This document shows positions 9,426 to 17,717 of a stretch of DNA of 64,000 nucleotides, piece by piece (the first letter of the stretch is position 1; each line of letters opens with the position of its first letter). This DNA comes from Gordonia malaquae NBRC 108250 (GTDB lineage Bacteria > Actinomycetota > Actinomycetes > Mycobacteriales > Mycobacteriaceae), in assembly GCF_000344135.1 (NCBI RefSeq), contig NZ_BAOP01000003.1:186001-250000 (forward strand), given 5' to 3'. Both the position numbers and the translations under genes were made by a program. The notes beneath the pieces are model-generated. The model saw only the letters and a program-made list of their open reading frames with translations. It was not told the origin of the DNA and searched no databases.

Positions 9426-10922
9426 CTACCCGGACATCACCGGAGTCGCGACAGCCGCCGCGTCGGTGTGCACCAGGATTCGGTAGTCCTGCAGGTCGAC
9501 TTCACGGAGTTGATTCGCGTACTGGGTCGCGAAGCCGGGGAACATCGTCGCGTTGAAGCCGTCGTCGGTGAGATACCAGCTCTGGCAGCCCGAGTTCCAC
9601 GTCGTCGATCGAAGCCGACGTTGGATGTCCTCGTTGTACTCCGCCTGCACGTCGGCGCGAACGTCGAGTGCCTTCCACCCGTTCGCCTCGACCAGACCGA
9701 TCGACTCGGTGAGATAGTCGATCTGCGCCTCCATGTAGACCAGCGCGGAGTTGTGTCCGGGGCCGGAGTTCGGTCCGAACGTCACGTACAGGTTGGGGTA
9801 GCCCGACACGGCGACGCTGCGGTACGCGTAAGCACCGCCCGACCACTCGTCGGCGAGGACTCGCCCTCCGATGCCCGTGACGGGGAACGGTGTGCCCTGC
9901 TTTCCGACCTCGAACCCGGTTGCGAAGACGATGCAGTCGAACTGATGCTCGATGCCCTCGACGGTGCGGATACCCTTGGGTGCGATCCGGGCGATCGGCC
10001 AGGTCACGAGCTTGCAGTTGTCCTTCTGCAGTGCCGGGTAGTAGTCGCTTGTCATCAGCAGTCGTTTGCAGCCGGCCGAGAAGTCGGGTGTCAGCTGACG
10101 ACGCAGCCACGGATCCTTGACTGTCAGGCGCAGGTTGAGACGGCTGACCGCTTCGACGACGCGGGTGATCGGACTGTCCCAGACCAGACCGAGAGCCATC
10201 GACTCGTGTCCCCAGTACCAGGCCGACCGTGCGAGGCTCTGAGCGCCGGGAACGTGACGGTAGATCGACTTGGCGAACTCGCCGGTCTCGACGTCGACGC
10301 GCGGAAGAACCCAGCCCGCGGTGCGTTGGAACACCTTGACCGAGCCGGCCTGCTTCACGAGGTGGGGCACGATCTGGACGGCACTGGCGCCGGTCCCGAC
10401 CACCGCGACCTTCTTGCCCGCGAAATCGTAGTCGTGATCCCATCGTGCGCTGTGCACGACGTGCCCTTCGTAGTCGTCCAGACCCTTGATGTCCGGCAGT
10501 GACGGATTCGCGAGCGGACCGGCGGCCATGATCACCGAACGCGCTCGAACCGCACGACGACGTCCCGCGAACCGGATCGTCCACTCGCCGGTCTTCTCGT
10601 TGTATTCGAGCCCGGTCACCTCGTGACCGAACTTGATGTGCCGCGCGACGTCGAAGTCGGCGACCATCGAGTCGATGTAGTCGAGGATCTCCGCACTGCC
10701 CGAATACGTGTGCGACCACTCGGGATTCTGCGCAAAGCTGTACGAGTACAGCCGTGATGGGATGTCGCATGCGGCGCCCGGGTACGTGTTGTCCCGCCAG
10801 GTGCCCCCGACACGGTCACCCCGCTCGAAGACGACGACGTCGTCGATGCCCTTCTGCTTGAGGCGGATGGTGGCGCCGATGCCCGCGAACCCGGCGCCGA
10901 TTACTGCAACTGCAATGGTCAT
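9426..10922 (-). CDS. Flavin-containing (Baeyer-Villiger type) monooxygenase, MymA-like
   Basis: 498 aa. FAD-binding GAGFAG at 9-14, the BVMO-type fingerprint Y-x-G-x3-H-x3-W-D at 151-162 (His157, Trp161), and the NADPH-binding VVGTGASA at 174-181 are all present. Family members insert oxygen into ketones or oxidise heteroatoms with NADPH and O2. Length, partners (SDR, LipR-like esterase) and order resemble the mycobacterial mymA operon (Rv3083 and neighbours), which is linked to envelope lipid changes under acid stress; orthology is inferred. ATG at 10922 has GAGGA upstream. Confidence 0.88.
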   Translation of the reverse strand: MTIAVAVIGAGFAGIGATIRLKQKGIDDVVVFERGDRVGGTWRDNTYPGAACDIPSRLYSYSFAQNPEWSHTYSGSAEILDYIDSMVADFDVARHIKFGHEVTGLEYNEKTGEWTIRFAGRRRAVRARSVIMAAGPLANPSLPDIKGLDDYEGHVVHSARWDHDYDFAGKKVAVVGTGASAVQIVPHLVKQAGSVKVFQRTAGWVLPRVDVETGEFAKSIYRHVPGAQSLARSAWYWGHESMALGLVWDSPITRVVEAVSRLNLRLTVKDPWLRRQLTPDFSAGCKRLLMTSDYYPALQKDNCKLVTWPIARIAPKGIRTVEGIEHQFDCIVFATGFEVGKQGTPFPVTGIGGRVLADEWSGGAYAYRSVAVSGYPNLYVTFGPNSGPGHNSALVYMEAQIDYLTESIGLVEANGWKALDVRADVQAEYNEDIQRRLRSTTWNSGCQSWYLTDDGFNATMFPGFATQYANQLREVDLQDYRILVHTDAAAVATPVMSG

Positions 10923-10935
10923 GTGTCTGTAGTCC

Positions 10936-11859
10936 TCAGGCGGCCGGCTCGTAGGTGAGTTCCTGCGACCACGACGGTGTGCGGTGCACGAGGTCGAACG
11001 GGATGTACGACGTCACCTTGACCAGCGAGTCGGCGACGAGGTGGTACGGAACGTTCTTCCGGTCGATCACCCAGCTGCCGTGCATGGCGACGACCTGGAA
11101 CATCGGGAGCCGGCGGACGTACTCGGAACGCTCGCCGACGGCACGGTATTTCCGCATCGCACCGTAGAGCTTCTCCTCGTCGACGCCCATCGCCACGATG
11201 TTGTCGCGCATCTTGTTCAGCAGCGGCATGTAGCTGAGGAAGCCGACCATGAGCGACGGCTTGACCCAACCGCCGACGAAGTCGGCGGTGCGCTTGCGAA
11301 GATCGGCGTGGCCGAGGATCTCCATTACCTCGTAGTCGACGGCGAGGTGACGGGACTCGTCCGAGTTGATGTGACGGAACACCTCCTGGGCCACCGGATC
11401 CTTGACCTCATCGGTGATGAACTTGATGAGCGCACCGTCGAGCGCCACCTCCAGCATCGGAATCACGGTGCCGAGGAACGACAGCGACATTCCGTCCGAG
11501 TACTTGTCCAGCCAGTTGATGATGAGCTGCACATTGACGTTCGGCGACGGGATCTCGTCGTTCTCGAGCATTCCCCACCGACGCATCAGGGCGAGCTCCG
11601 CGTTCGCGTGCTTCTGCTCCTCGGCGTGGAAGTGCTCGTAGATCGACTTCAAAGTCGGGGTCGGGGCCTTCTTCGCCATCGCCGCGAATCCGCGGGCGCC
11701 GACGTTCTCGATCCACATGAGGTCGGAGAGGAACGGCTTGAGCTTGGCGTGGAGTTCCGGCTCGATGAGTTCCGCGCCCGGCGCGTCCCAGTCGATGTCG
11801 GCGAGCGCCCACTGACGGTTCTTGATCATCGCAAGCATGCGATCGAGGTCCATGGCCAT
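10936..11859 (-). CDS. Ferritin-like diiron protein of unknown function
   Basis: 307-aa all-helical protein. Two carboxylate-bridged iron motifs are visible: HAEEQKH (Glu80/Glu81, His84) and SDESRH (Glu168, His171), with extra acidic candidates at Glu51 and Glu137, the four-helix arrangement of ferritin-like diiron oxidases and oxygenases. I do not recognise a named family. Placed between the SDR and flavoprotein genes with short gaps, so it probably acts on the same substrate, for example by hydroxylation or desaturation, or in iron or peroxide handling. ATG at 11859 is preferred because AAGGAC lies upstream. Confidence 0.75.
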   Translation of the reverse strand: MAMDLDRMLAMIKNRQWALADIDWDAPGAELIEPELHAKLKPFLSDLMWIENVGARGFAAMAKKAPTPTLKSIYEHFHAEEQKHANAELALMRRWGMLENDEIPSPNVNVQLIINWLDKYSDGMSLSFLGTVIPMLEVALDGALIKFITDEVKDPVAQEVFRHINSDESRHLAVDYEVMEILGHADLRKRTADFVGGWVKPSLMVGFLSYMPLLNKMRDNIVAMGVDEEKLYGAMRKYRAVGERSEYVRRLPMFQVVAMHGSWVIDRKNVPYHLVADSLVKVTSYIPFDLVHRTPSWSQELTYEPAA

Positions 11860-11874
11860 GATGTGTCCTTAGTC

Positions 11875-12759
11875 TTATCGGTGGTCGGCGGGTTCGGCGG
11901 CGTCGGTCTCCAGGGGCGCGACCCGTCCCAGAAGACCTGCGCCCCAGGTGTAGACGCTGGGAGTATGACGTTTCAGGTGCCAGATGACGTTGGCGTCGAA
12001 CTGCGGGACGACATAGAGGCGTCCGAGGTCGTTCGCGTCGAGGGTCGATGCCGCGACGCCGGCCGGCGACATGCCGGTGAGTTCCATGAGGCGCCCGGCC
12101 AGGCCCTGCCCGGCTTCGGTGATCCGGCCGTCGCGGGCGACGTTGGTCTTCACGAACGTCGGGCACAGGACCGTCACGTTGACACCGCTGCCGCTCATCT
12201 CGGCGGAGAGGGTCTCCGACAGGGACATGACTCCAGCCTTGCCCACGTTGTACGGCCCCATGGCAGGCGCCGCGGCGAATCCGGCGGCCGACGCGACGTT
12301 GATGATTCCGCCGTGGCCGGTGGTGCGGAGCATCGGCGCGAACGTCTCGCACCCGTGGATGACGCCCCACAGGTTGATGCCGAGGGCCCAATTCCAGTCG
12401 TCCATGCCGATCGCGCCGACTGCCTTGCCTCCGATGCCGACGCCGGCATTATTGATGACAAGCGTCGGCGGCCCGTCGAACTCCCGGACCGCGAGGTCGG
12501 CGAGTTTCGTCACGTCGTCGCGGATCGCCACGTCACACACTGCGGCGACGGCACGGCCGCCGCTCCGAGTGATCTCACGGACTGTGTCGTCCGCGCGTGA
12601 ACCGTCGATGTCCGCACACACCACGTGGCCACCGCGGTTGGCGAGTTCGAGCGCGAATGCACGGCCGATTCCACTTCCCGCGCCGGTGACGACAGCTTTC
12701 GCGTTGTGGCTGCGTCTGTTGCGGACGAAAGTGGACAGCACTGAGTCGATGCCGAACAT
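11875..12759 (-). CDS. Short-chain dehydrogenase/reductase (SadH-like)
   Basis: 294-aa classical SDR. TGAGSGIG at 25-32 binds the nucleotide, NNAG at 103-106 supports the fold, and Ser157, Tyr170 and Lys174 (YxxxK as YNVGK) form the active site. CADIDG after the second strand favours NAD(H). Located between an esterase and a diiron protein in the mymA-like operon; the mycobacterial counterpart position holds sadH. ATG overlaps the esterase stop (TGATG), and AAGGAG lies about 7 nt upstream. Probable alcohol or ketone oxidoreduction on a lipid-like substrate. Confidence 0.88.
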   Translation of the reverse strand: MFGIDSVLSTFVRNRRSHNAKAVVTGAGSGIGRAFALELANRGGHVVCADIDGSRADDTVREITRSGGRAVAAVCDVAIRDDVTKLADLAVREFDGPPTLVINNAGVGIGGKAVGAIGMDDWNWALGINLWGVIHGCETFAPMLRTTGHGGIINVASAAGFAAAPAMGPYNVGKAGVMSLSETLSAEMSGSGVNVTVLCPTFVKTNVARDGRITEAGQGLAGRLMELTGMSPAGVAASTLDANDLGRLYVVPQFDANVIWHLKRHTPSVYTWGAGLLGRVAPLETDAAEPADHR

Positions 12760-13760
12760 CAGGCGACTCCTTCGGTGGTGGTGGCAGGTGTGGCGTTTGG
12801 CGCGCTGAGTGCGGCGACGACGAAGTCGCGGATCCGGAGCAGGGCGGCGTCGGCGTCGGGCGTCAGACGTGGCAAAGCCTGGAAGACGTGCATCTGGCCA
12901 GGCCAGACCTCCAATTGAGCCTGACCTCCGCGTGCGTTGACCTGGGCCACGAAGTGGCGGGAGTCGGCGGAGAGCATCTCTGCGCCACCCGCCTGCACGA
13001 GCATCGGCGGAGCGTCTGCTGCGGCCCGGTAGTCGAGTTCGAGTCTGCGGTCGGTCAGATCGGCGTCTCGTGTGTACAGGTCGACGAGGCGGCGGGCCGC
13101 GGCGGCAGTGATCATCGGGTCGCGGCGACGGCGCTCCTGTTGGGCGGACAGTCCGAACGTCAGGTCGACGACCGGTGAGAGCAGGACCGCGGCAGCAGGA
13201 CCCGGTTCACCGTCCGCCGCACGGTTGAGCACAAACGCTCCCGTCAGATGCCCGCCCGCGGAATCGCCCGCAACGATCAGGTTCTGCGGTTCGTATCCGC
13301 GGTCGAGCATCCACTGCCACGCGGCGTCGACGTCGTCGGCCGCAGCCGGGAACCGATGTTCGGGCGCGAGCCGGTAGTCGGGGACGAAGCACGGCAGGCC
13401 GACCACTCCGGAGAGTCGCGCGACGAAGCTTCGGTGCGTGCCGGGCGAGCACATCATGTAGGCGCTGCCGTGCAGGTAGAGGACTGCGGACTCACTGCGC
13501 CGGTCGACGCCCGGTCCATACACCCACTCTCCCACCACGTCGCCATCGCGGACCTGAACCACGGACGCGCCCCGCGGCATCCGGCCGGCGGCGCCCATGA
13601 GCCCGGCGATCAGACCCCGGGACACGGCGACACCGGCTCTGCTCGTACCGATGCATCCGGTCACGGAGCCGACGCCGACTCGAGTGATCAACGCGTTCAG
13701 TCGGGTTCGAGTCGCCGCCGTTGCGGGAACCCGCGGAGCGGGCACGGTGTGTTCAACCAT
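12759..13760 (-). CDS. LipR-like alpha/beta-hydrolase fold-3 esterase
   Basis: 333 aa. HSL-family features: oxyanion block LHGSAY at 96-101 (a variant of HGGG), DYRLAPEHRFPAA at 128-140, nucleophile GDSAG at 165-169 (Ser167), and the final His in QMHVF near the C-terminus. First gene of the mymA-like operon. The open frame extends 54 codons upstream, but the ATG at 13760 is chosen because a consensus-like promoter ends 6 nt before it and the upstream part lacks protein character. Likely hydrolyses an acyl or acetyl ester. Confidence 0.88.
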   Translation of the reverse strand: MVEHTVPAPRVPATAATRTRLNALITRVGVGSVTGCIGTSRAGVAVSRGLIAGLMGAAGRMPRGASVVQVRDGDVVGEWVYGPGVDRRSESAVLYLHGSAYMMCSPGTHRSFVARLSGVVGLPCFVPDYRLAPEHRFPAAADDVDAAWQWMLDRGYEPQNLIVAGDSAGGHLTGAFVLNRAADGEPGPAAAVLLSPVVDLTFGLSAQQERRRRDPMITAAAARRLVDLYTRDADLTDRRLELDYRAAADAPPMLVQAGGAEMLSADSRHFVAQVNARGGQAQLEVWPGQMHVFQALPRLTPDADAALLRIRDFVVAALSAPNATPATTTEGVA

Positions 13761-13766
13761 TTCTCG

Positions 13767-13795
13767 ATGACACCACCCACCGTGCCACTTGTCAA
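13767..13795 (-). promoter_or_regulatory. Promoter of mymA-like operon, near-leaderless
   Basis: On the minus strand a perfect -35 TTGACA (13795-13790), 17-nt spacer and TGTCAT (13772-13767) stand 6 nt before the ATG. The transcript would start at or next to the start codon, so no Shine-Dalgarno is expected and none is seen. Confidence 0.6.
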
Positions 13796-13804
13796 TGGCA
13801 CGGT
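13779..13804. promoter_or_regulatory. 9-bp inverted repeat centred on the -35 box
   Basis: ACCGTGCCA (13779-13787) and TGGCACGGT (13796-13804) are perfect inverted arms around 8 nt that contain the -35 hexamer. A dimeric regulator here would block RNA polymerase. The spacer is 17 bp, not the 19 bp usual for MerR activation, so a different regulator may be involved. Confidence 0.6.
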
Positions 13805-13897
13805 TGCCGATGTCAACCGAGTCGTTCGGGCAGACGGTGCCGAACGTCCGATGTGCGAGAATGAAGGCACACGAAACACGTAGCGGATTGGGGTGCC

Positions 13898-14422
13898 GTG
13901 CTCGGAATCGTCTTACTCGCAATAGGTCTCGTCGGCTTGGTGCTCACATTGCTCTCGCTGATCGGGTTCGAGTTCGCCCAGTTCGACGTGCACGTCGGAG
14001 ACTCTGGAGCGGGGCTCCTGTCGGTCGCAACGCCGTTCCTCACCGGATTCGGGCTCCTCGCAGGCGGCCTGATGACGTTCAGCGACACCTCCACTCTCGT
14101 GGCGCTCGCAGCCGGAATCGGCACCGGAGTGGCGCTCAGCGTCGTCGCGATCGTGATCCTCGGTTACCTCGTCGGCTCCGAGGAGGAACTCCCCTCGTTC
14201 GACCTGATCGGTTCGACGGTCCGGATCGTCGAACCCGTGTCGGACGGCCGTCTCGGCACCGCCGAAGTGGCGACGCCTCTCGGATCGCGGCAGATCACCG
14301 TCCGATCCGACGATCCGCTCCCCCACAATGCCCAGGCCGTCGTCCTCGAGAAGGCCGACGGTCGAGAGATCTTCACCGTGTCGCCGATAACCTTCGGCGA
14401 CGTTCATCCAGAAGGGAATTGA
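13898..14422 (+). CDS. NfeD-like membrane protein
   Basis: 174 aa. Hydrophobic segments fill about residues 1-25, 42-62 and 66-92; the soluble C-terminal part (IGSTVRIVEPVSDGRLGTAEV onward) has the beta-rich OB-fold look of NfeD proteins, which typically pair with flotillins. GTG at 13898 has only a weak site upstream. It sits 7 nt before the flotillin gene, supporting the pairing. No serine-protease domain is attached, so this is the short NfeD type. Confidence 0.75.
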   Translation: MLGIVLLAIGLVGLVLTLLSLIGFEFAQFDVHVGDSGAGLLSVATPFLTGFGLLAGGLMTFSDTSTLVALAAGIGTGVALSVVAIVILGYLVGSEEELPSFDLIGSTVRIVEPVSDGRLGTAEVATPLGSRQITVRSDDPLPHNAQAVVLEKADGREIFTVSPITFGDVHPEGN

Positions 14423-14429
14423 TACACCC

Positions 14430-15707
14430 ATGACCACTGTCATCTGGGCTGTCGCAGCCGTGGTGGTACTGCTCGTGCTCGTCGTTCTGCTCCTTCTGTC
14501 CCGGTACCGCGTGCCGGGCGCCGAGGAGGCGTTCATCGTCACCGGTACCGGCAAGGGGCATCAGGGCAAGGTGTACCGCGGCACCGGCACATTCGTGCTG
14601 CCCGTGGTTCAGCGTGCGACCCGCGTCCAACTGTCCTCGATCAAGGCCGACCTCGACACGTCGACGCCAGCCAACGACGGCATCGAACTGAAGGTGCGTG
14701 GTGTGGCCGTCGTGAAGGTCGGCGACACGCCCGAGGACATCCTCAAGGCCGGTCCCCGCTTCGGCGACGACCTCAATCGCGTCAACGCTCTCGTCACCGA
14801 GCAGCTGTCGGGTGAACTGCGTTCGATCGTCGGCACCATGACGGCCAAGAGCATTCTCGTCGACCGCCAGCAGCTCGTCGATCAAGTCGCGCAGTCGATC
14901 AAAGAGATCCTCGGCAACCAGGGTCTGGTGCTCGACAGCTTCTCGATCAACGACGTCCAGGACTCGGACGGCCAGTACTTCAGCGATCTCGCCGCCAAGG
15001 AGCGGTCCGATCAGTCGGCGATCGCCGCCCAGTCGCGCGCCGAGGCGCATCGTGTCGCTGAGCAGAGCCGTATCGCCAACGAGCAGGCGATCATCGAGCA
15101 GCAGCGTGAGCTGGACATCCAACGTGAAGCCGCCCGTCAGGCGACCGACCGCGCTGCGGCCGAGGCCGACGCCGTGCGTCCGCTCGTCGAGGCGGAGCGT
15201 CGTCGCATCCAGGTGGAGAAGGACAACGAGGTCGCCGAGCAGGCCGCTCGTCTGCGCGACACTCAGCTCGACGCCGAGGTGCGACGCCCGGCAGAGGCCG
15301 AGCTGTACGCCGCACAGCAGCGGGCGGAGGCACGCAAGGCCGAGATCACCGCGGAAGCCGAAGCGAAAGCCGCAGGCATTCGGATCACCGGTGAGGCCGA
15401 AGCCGAAGCTCTGGAGAAGCGTGCCGACGCACTCGGCAAGCTCGACAAGGTCGGCCAGTTGGAGCTCGTCATGAACAAGCTCCCCGACATCGTCCGTGCC
15501 GCAGCAGAGCCGCTCGCCGACTCGAACATCACACTGGTCGGCGATTCGGTGAGCCCGCTGACCCGCAGCGCAGGCGCGGGTGTTGCCAGCACGCTGGAAG
15601 TCATTCGCAGCACGACGGGCATCGACGTCGCGTCGATGCTCGCCGATCTCGGCCGATCCGAGACGACTGCGGTCGAGAAGACTCCGGACACGGCCTCGAC
15701 CGACTAG
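14430..15707 (+). CDS. Flotillin-like SPFH-domain protein
   Basis: 425 aa. One N-terminal hydrophobic anchor (about 4-23) is followed by an SPFH/band-7 domain to about residue 190, then a long Ala/Glu/Arg-rich coiled coil (about 190-345, with repeated AEAEA patterns) and a C-terminal tail. This is the architecture of bacterial flotillins (FloT/YuaG), scaffolds of membrane microdomains that cooperate with NfeD. The TAG stop also forms the start of the next gene's -10 box. Confidence 0.9.
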   Translation: MTTVIWAVAAVVVLLVLVVLLLLSRYRVPGAEEAFIVTGTGKGHQGKVYRGTGTFVLPVVQRATRVQLSSIKADLDTSTPANDGIELKVRGVAVVKVGDTPEDILKAGPRFGDDLNRVNALVTEQLSGELRSIVGTMTAKSILVDRQQLVDQVAQSIKEILGNQGLVLDSFSINDVQDSDGQYFSDLAAKERSDQSAIAAQSRAEAHRVAEQSRIANEQAIIEQQRELDIQREAARQATDRAAAEADAVRPLVEAERRRIQVEKDNEVAEQAARLRDTQLDAEVRRPAEAELYAAQQRAEARKAEITAEAEAKAAGIRITGEAEAEALEKRADALGKLDKVGQLELVMNKLPDIVRAAAEPLADSNITLVGDSVSPLTRSAGAGVASTLEVIRSTTGIDVASMLADLGRSETTAVEKTPDTASTD

Positions 15708-15710
15708 CGT
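15705..15710 (+). promoter_or_regulatory. -10 box TAGCGT overlapping the flotillin stop codon
   Basis: TAGCGT is followed by exactly 7 nt and then GTG at 15718, the leaderless layout. Its first three bases are the TAG stop of the flotillin gene. Confidence 0.5.
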
Positions 15711-15717
15711 CCTAGGC

Positions 15718-16536
15718 GTGAACAGACGCCGCCGCTTGTACAGATTCTCCATCGCTCTCATCGTCGGAGGTCTGGCAGCGGCGGCGTTGTCGTCTGCTCC
15801 CGCGCACGCGGACACCTGGCGCAGCAAGTCGGTGAGCGACCACTTCACCCTTCTGTACAACGAGGGGCTCGCAACCGACCGGATCGGGCTGCTGCATCCG
15901 AGGGGCACCCTGTCGATCCGGCCCGACCTATGGCAGGCAGGCTGGCAGCACATCGGCGACCAGGACATCCACGCCGGATACACCTACGACGACTACGAGA
16001 ACCTCCGTGCGAGCCGCAAGCTGTACACGATCACCAGCCCGCACGGAGTGATGACCAAGTACTACCACCCGCTCGAGCCCGGCGAGATGGCGAACAACTC
16101 GTTCGTCACCGTCGACCCGACCGGCGCGTACCTGGTGAGCGGCGAGTGGTTCACCGAGCAGCGATTCATCGTGTTCGCCAACCCCAAGGGTCGGCCTGCA
16201 GGCTCGACAATGCCGATCCTCAGCGAGATCCGGCTCGACACCCCGCTGACCAACGTGCAGAGCTGCGACTTCATGACCGACGACCGTCTGCTGTGCGCCG
16301 TGGACGAACCCGTGAACCGCGTCGTCTCCGTCCACCTGTCCGCTCCCGTCGGGGCGGCGTCGGTCGACGGCACCGTGGAACCGGAGTTCACCATCCCCAA
16401 GCGGAGCGTCTGTCGTGGAAGTTACGAATCCGAGGGCATCGATTACGACGTCTCGCGGCGGATTCTCAGCGTTGCGATGATCAACCCGAGCCCGTGCTTC
16501 GTGGGGACCAAGGTGTTCCGCTATCGCGCCAACTGA
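15718..16536 (+). CDS. Secreted protein of unknown function
   Basis: 272 aa. Sec signal peptide: Arg-rich start, hydrophobic core about 11-26, cleavage predicted after AHA (31). The mature part is beta-rich with many Tyr/Asp residues (YTYDDYENL, TKYYHPLEP, SGEWFTEQRF) and four cysteines in the C-terminal half that could form disulfides. I do not recognise a family; the alternating strand pattern suggests a propeller-like or lectin-like fold, which is speculation. GTG start with no Shine-Dalgarno, consistent with the leaderless promoter. The 3' end overlaps the convergent gene by 16 nt. Confidence 0.75.
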   Translation: MNRRRRLYRFSIALIVGGLAAAALSSAPAHADTWRSKSVSDHFTLLYNEGLATDRIGLLHPRGTLSIRPDLWQAGWQHIGDQDIHAGYTYDDYENLRASRKLYTITSPHGVMTKYYHPLEPGEMANNSFVTVDPTGAYLVSGEWFTEQRFIVFANPKGRPAGSTMPILSEIRLDTPLTNVQSCDFMTDDRLLCAVDEPVNRVVSVHLSAPVGAASVDGTVEPEFTIPKRSVCRGSYESEGIDYDVSRRILSVAMINPSPCFVGTKVFRYRAN

Positions 16537-17141
16537 CTGACCGACGCAGGCACGTCCGCGTCGCGACCGGTGTACGTGATCGGCGAGTCGTAGACCGTCC
16601 GCATCGGAATCACACCCGTCCAGTCGTCGGTCTCGACACCCGGACCACCGGTGCGCGCGTTCGCGATCCATTTGCCGTCTTCGACCGGCAACCTGAGGGC
16701 GATCGTGGCGGCCAACTCTTTCGGCAGGATCGCAGTGGTCTCCGCCGAGCGGCCGGGAACGATCCGATCGCTGAGCGCGGTCAGCGCCGTCGCCGGATCG
16801 TCCACCGGCTGGAGCACACCGCGAACGACGACGGCACGATAGTTCGCCGAATGGTCGAAGAGGGTGTCGGAGACGACAAGACCGTCGACCACAAACGCGG
16901 TGAGGGTGACTGCCGCGCCCGCGGCGACGTGTCGGAGCATCCCGGCTCCGGTCGATCCGTGGACGATCACGTCGTCGCCGATTCGAGCGAACAGCAGCGG
17001 CACGGACCAGGGCCAGCCGTCGACGACGGTCGACAACATGCCCACCATGGCCTCGTCGAGCACCTCGTCGAGGAGCGCACGATCACCGCCCCGATCGGTC
17101 TTGCGGGTGAGCCTGTGCAGCTGCTGAGGTTCGGTGCTCAT
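16521..17141 (-). CDS. Pyridoxamine 5'-phosphate oxidase-related flavin-binding protein
   Basis: 206 aa with the split-barrel pattern of the Pyridox_ox_2 group: an early LDEAMVGMLST...GWPWSVPLLFARIGDDVIVHG block, then HVAAGAAVTLTAFVVDGL, and Tyr-Arg-Ala-Val-Val-Val-Arg-Gly in the central strand. Members bind FMN or F420 and reduce small molecules; the substrate here is unknown. It overlaps the end of the secreted-protein gene tail to tail and faces the AhpD-like gene with only 14 bp between start codons. Confidence 0.8.
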   Translation of the reverse strand: MSTEPQQLHRLTRKTDRGGDRALLDEVLDEAMVGMLSTVVDGWPWSVPLLFARIGDDVIVHGSTGAGMLRHVAAGAAVTLTAFVVDGLVVSDTLFDHSANYRAVVVRGVLQPVDDPATALTALSDRIVPGRSAETTAILPKELAATIALRLPVEDGKWIANARTGGPGVETDDWTGVIPMRTVYDSPITYTGRDADVPASVSQLAR

Positions 17142-17142
17142 G

Positions 17143-17148
17143 TATACG
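17143..17148 (+). promoter_or_regulatory. -10 box TATACG in a 14-bp divergent gap
   Basis: TATACG is followed by 7 nt and ATG 17156. The GTATAC core is palindromic and lies in the only non-coding DNA between two divergent genes. Confidence 0.45.
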
Positions 17149-17155
17149 TTGTGTC

Positions 17156-17620
17156 ATGCCGACTCCGCGCGTGTCCATCGATAAACAGACCCCGGCCATC
17201 TACAAACAACTGGTGGCGGTGTCTGCCGCCGCCAAACAGGCCGCAGCCGACGCCGGCCTGGACCGGACCGTCGTCGAACTCGTCAATCTGCGGTGCTCGC
17301 AGATCAACGGTTGTGCGTTCTGCCTGAGCCTGCACCACGCCGACGCTGTGGCCGCAGGGGTCACCGAACAACAGATCGCCGTGCTGCCGGCGTGGCGTGA
17401 AGCTCCTGCGCTGTACACCGACCAACAGCGAGCAGCACTCGAACTGGCCGAATCGACGACCGAACTGCCGTCCGTCGACGACGCCGACTGCGCGTACGAG
17501 CGCGCAGCCGACATCCTCGACGCAGCCCAGATCTCAGCTGTCACCTGGGCTGCAGTCGCGATCAACGCCTTCAACCGCGTTTCCATCATGAGCCGCTACA
17601 ACGTCCACCCGCGGCCGTAG
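17156..17620 (+). CDS. AhpD-like / carboxymuconolactone decarboxylase-family protein
   Basis: 154 aa. The signature is intact: CSQINGCAFCLSLHH, with Cys53, Cys56 and His60 forming the CxxC-x3-H redox centre of AhpD-type alkylhydroperoxidases. The rest is helical (CMD fold). The family reduces peroxides using lipoyl or thiol donors. Divergent from the PNPOx-like gene with a shared 14-bp gap, so the two are probably co-regulated; both fit redox housekeeping. Followed by copy C of the dispersed repeat. Confidence 0.88.
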   Translation: MPTPRVSIDKQTPAIYKQLVAVSAAAKQAAADAGLDRTVVELVNLRCSQINGCAFCLSLHHADAVAAGVTEQQIAVLPAWREAPALYTDQQRAALELAESTTELPSVDDADCAYERAADILDAAQISAVTWAAVAINAFNRVSIMSRYNVHPRP

Positions 17621-17647
17621 GTTCGGCGGTCGCCGCACATTCCCCTG

Positions 17648-17694
17648 CTCGTTGAGCCGACTCCGAGGCGATAGCCGAGGCGTCGTGTCGAAGC
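17648..17694 (+). repeat. Dispersed intergenic repeat, copy C (diverged)
   Basis: CGTTGAGCCGACTCCGAGGC at the left and GTGTCGAAGC at the right match the ends of copies A and B, with a GAGGCGATAGCCGAGG core close to that of copy B. It lies between convergent genes. Confidence 0.6.
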
Positions 17695-17717
17695 GTGCCC
17701 TCCCCGACAGAAAGCGC

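Noticed and set aside
13500-13720. tRNA-like TTCGAGTC at the start of the esterase gene
   Set aside because: Inside the coding region and without the rest of a cloverleaf.
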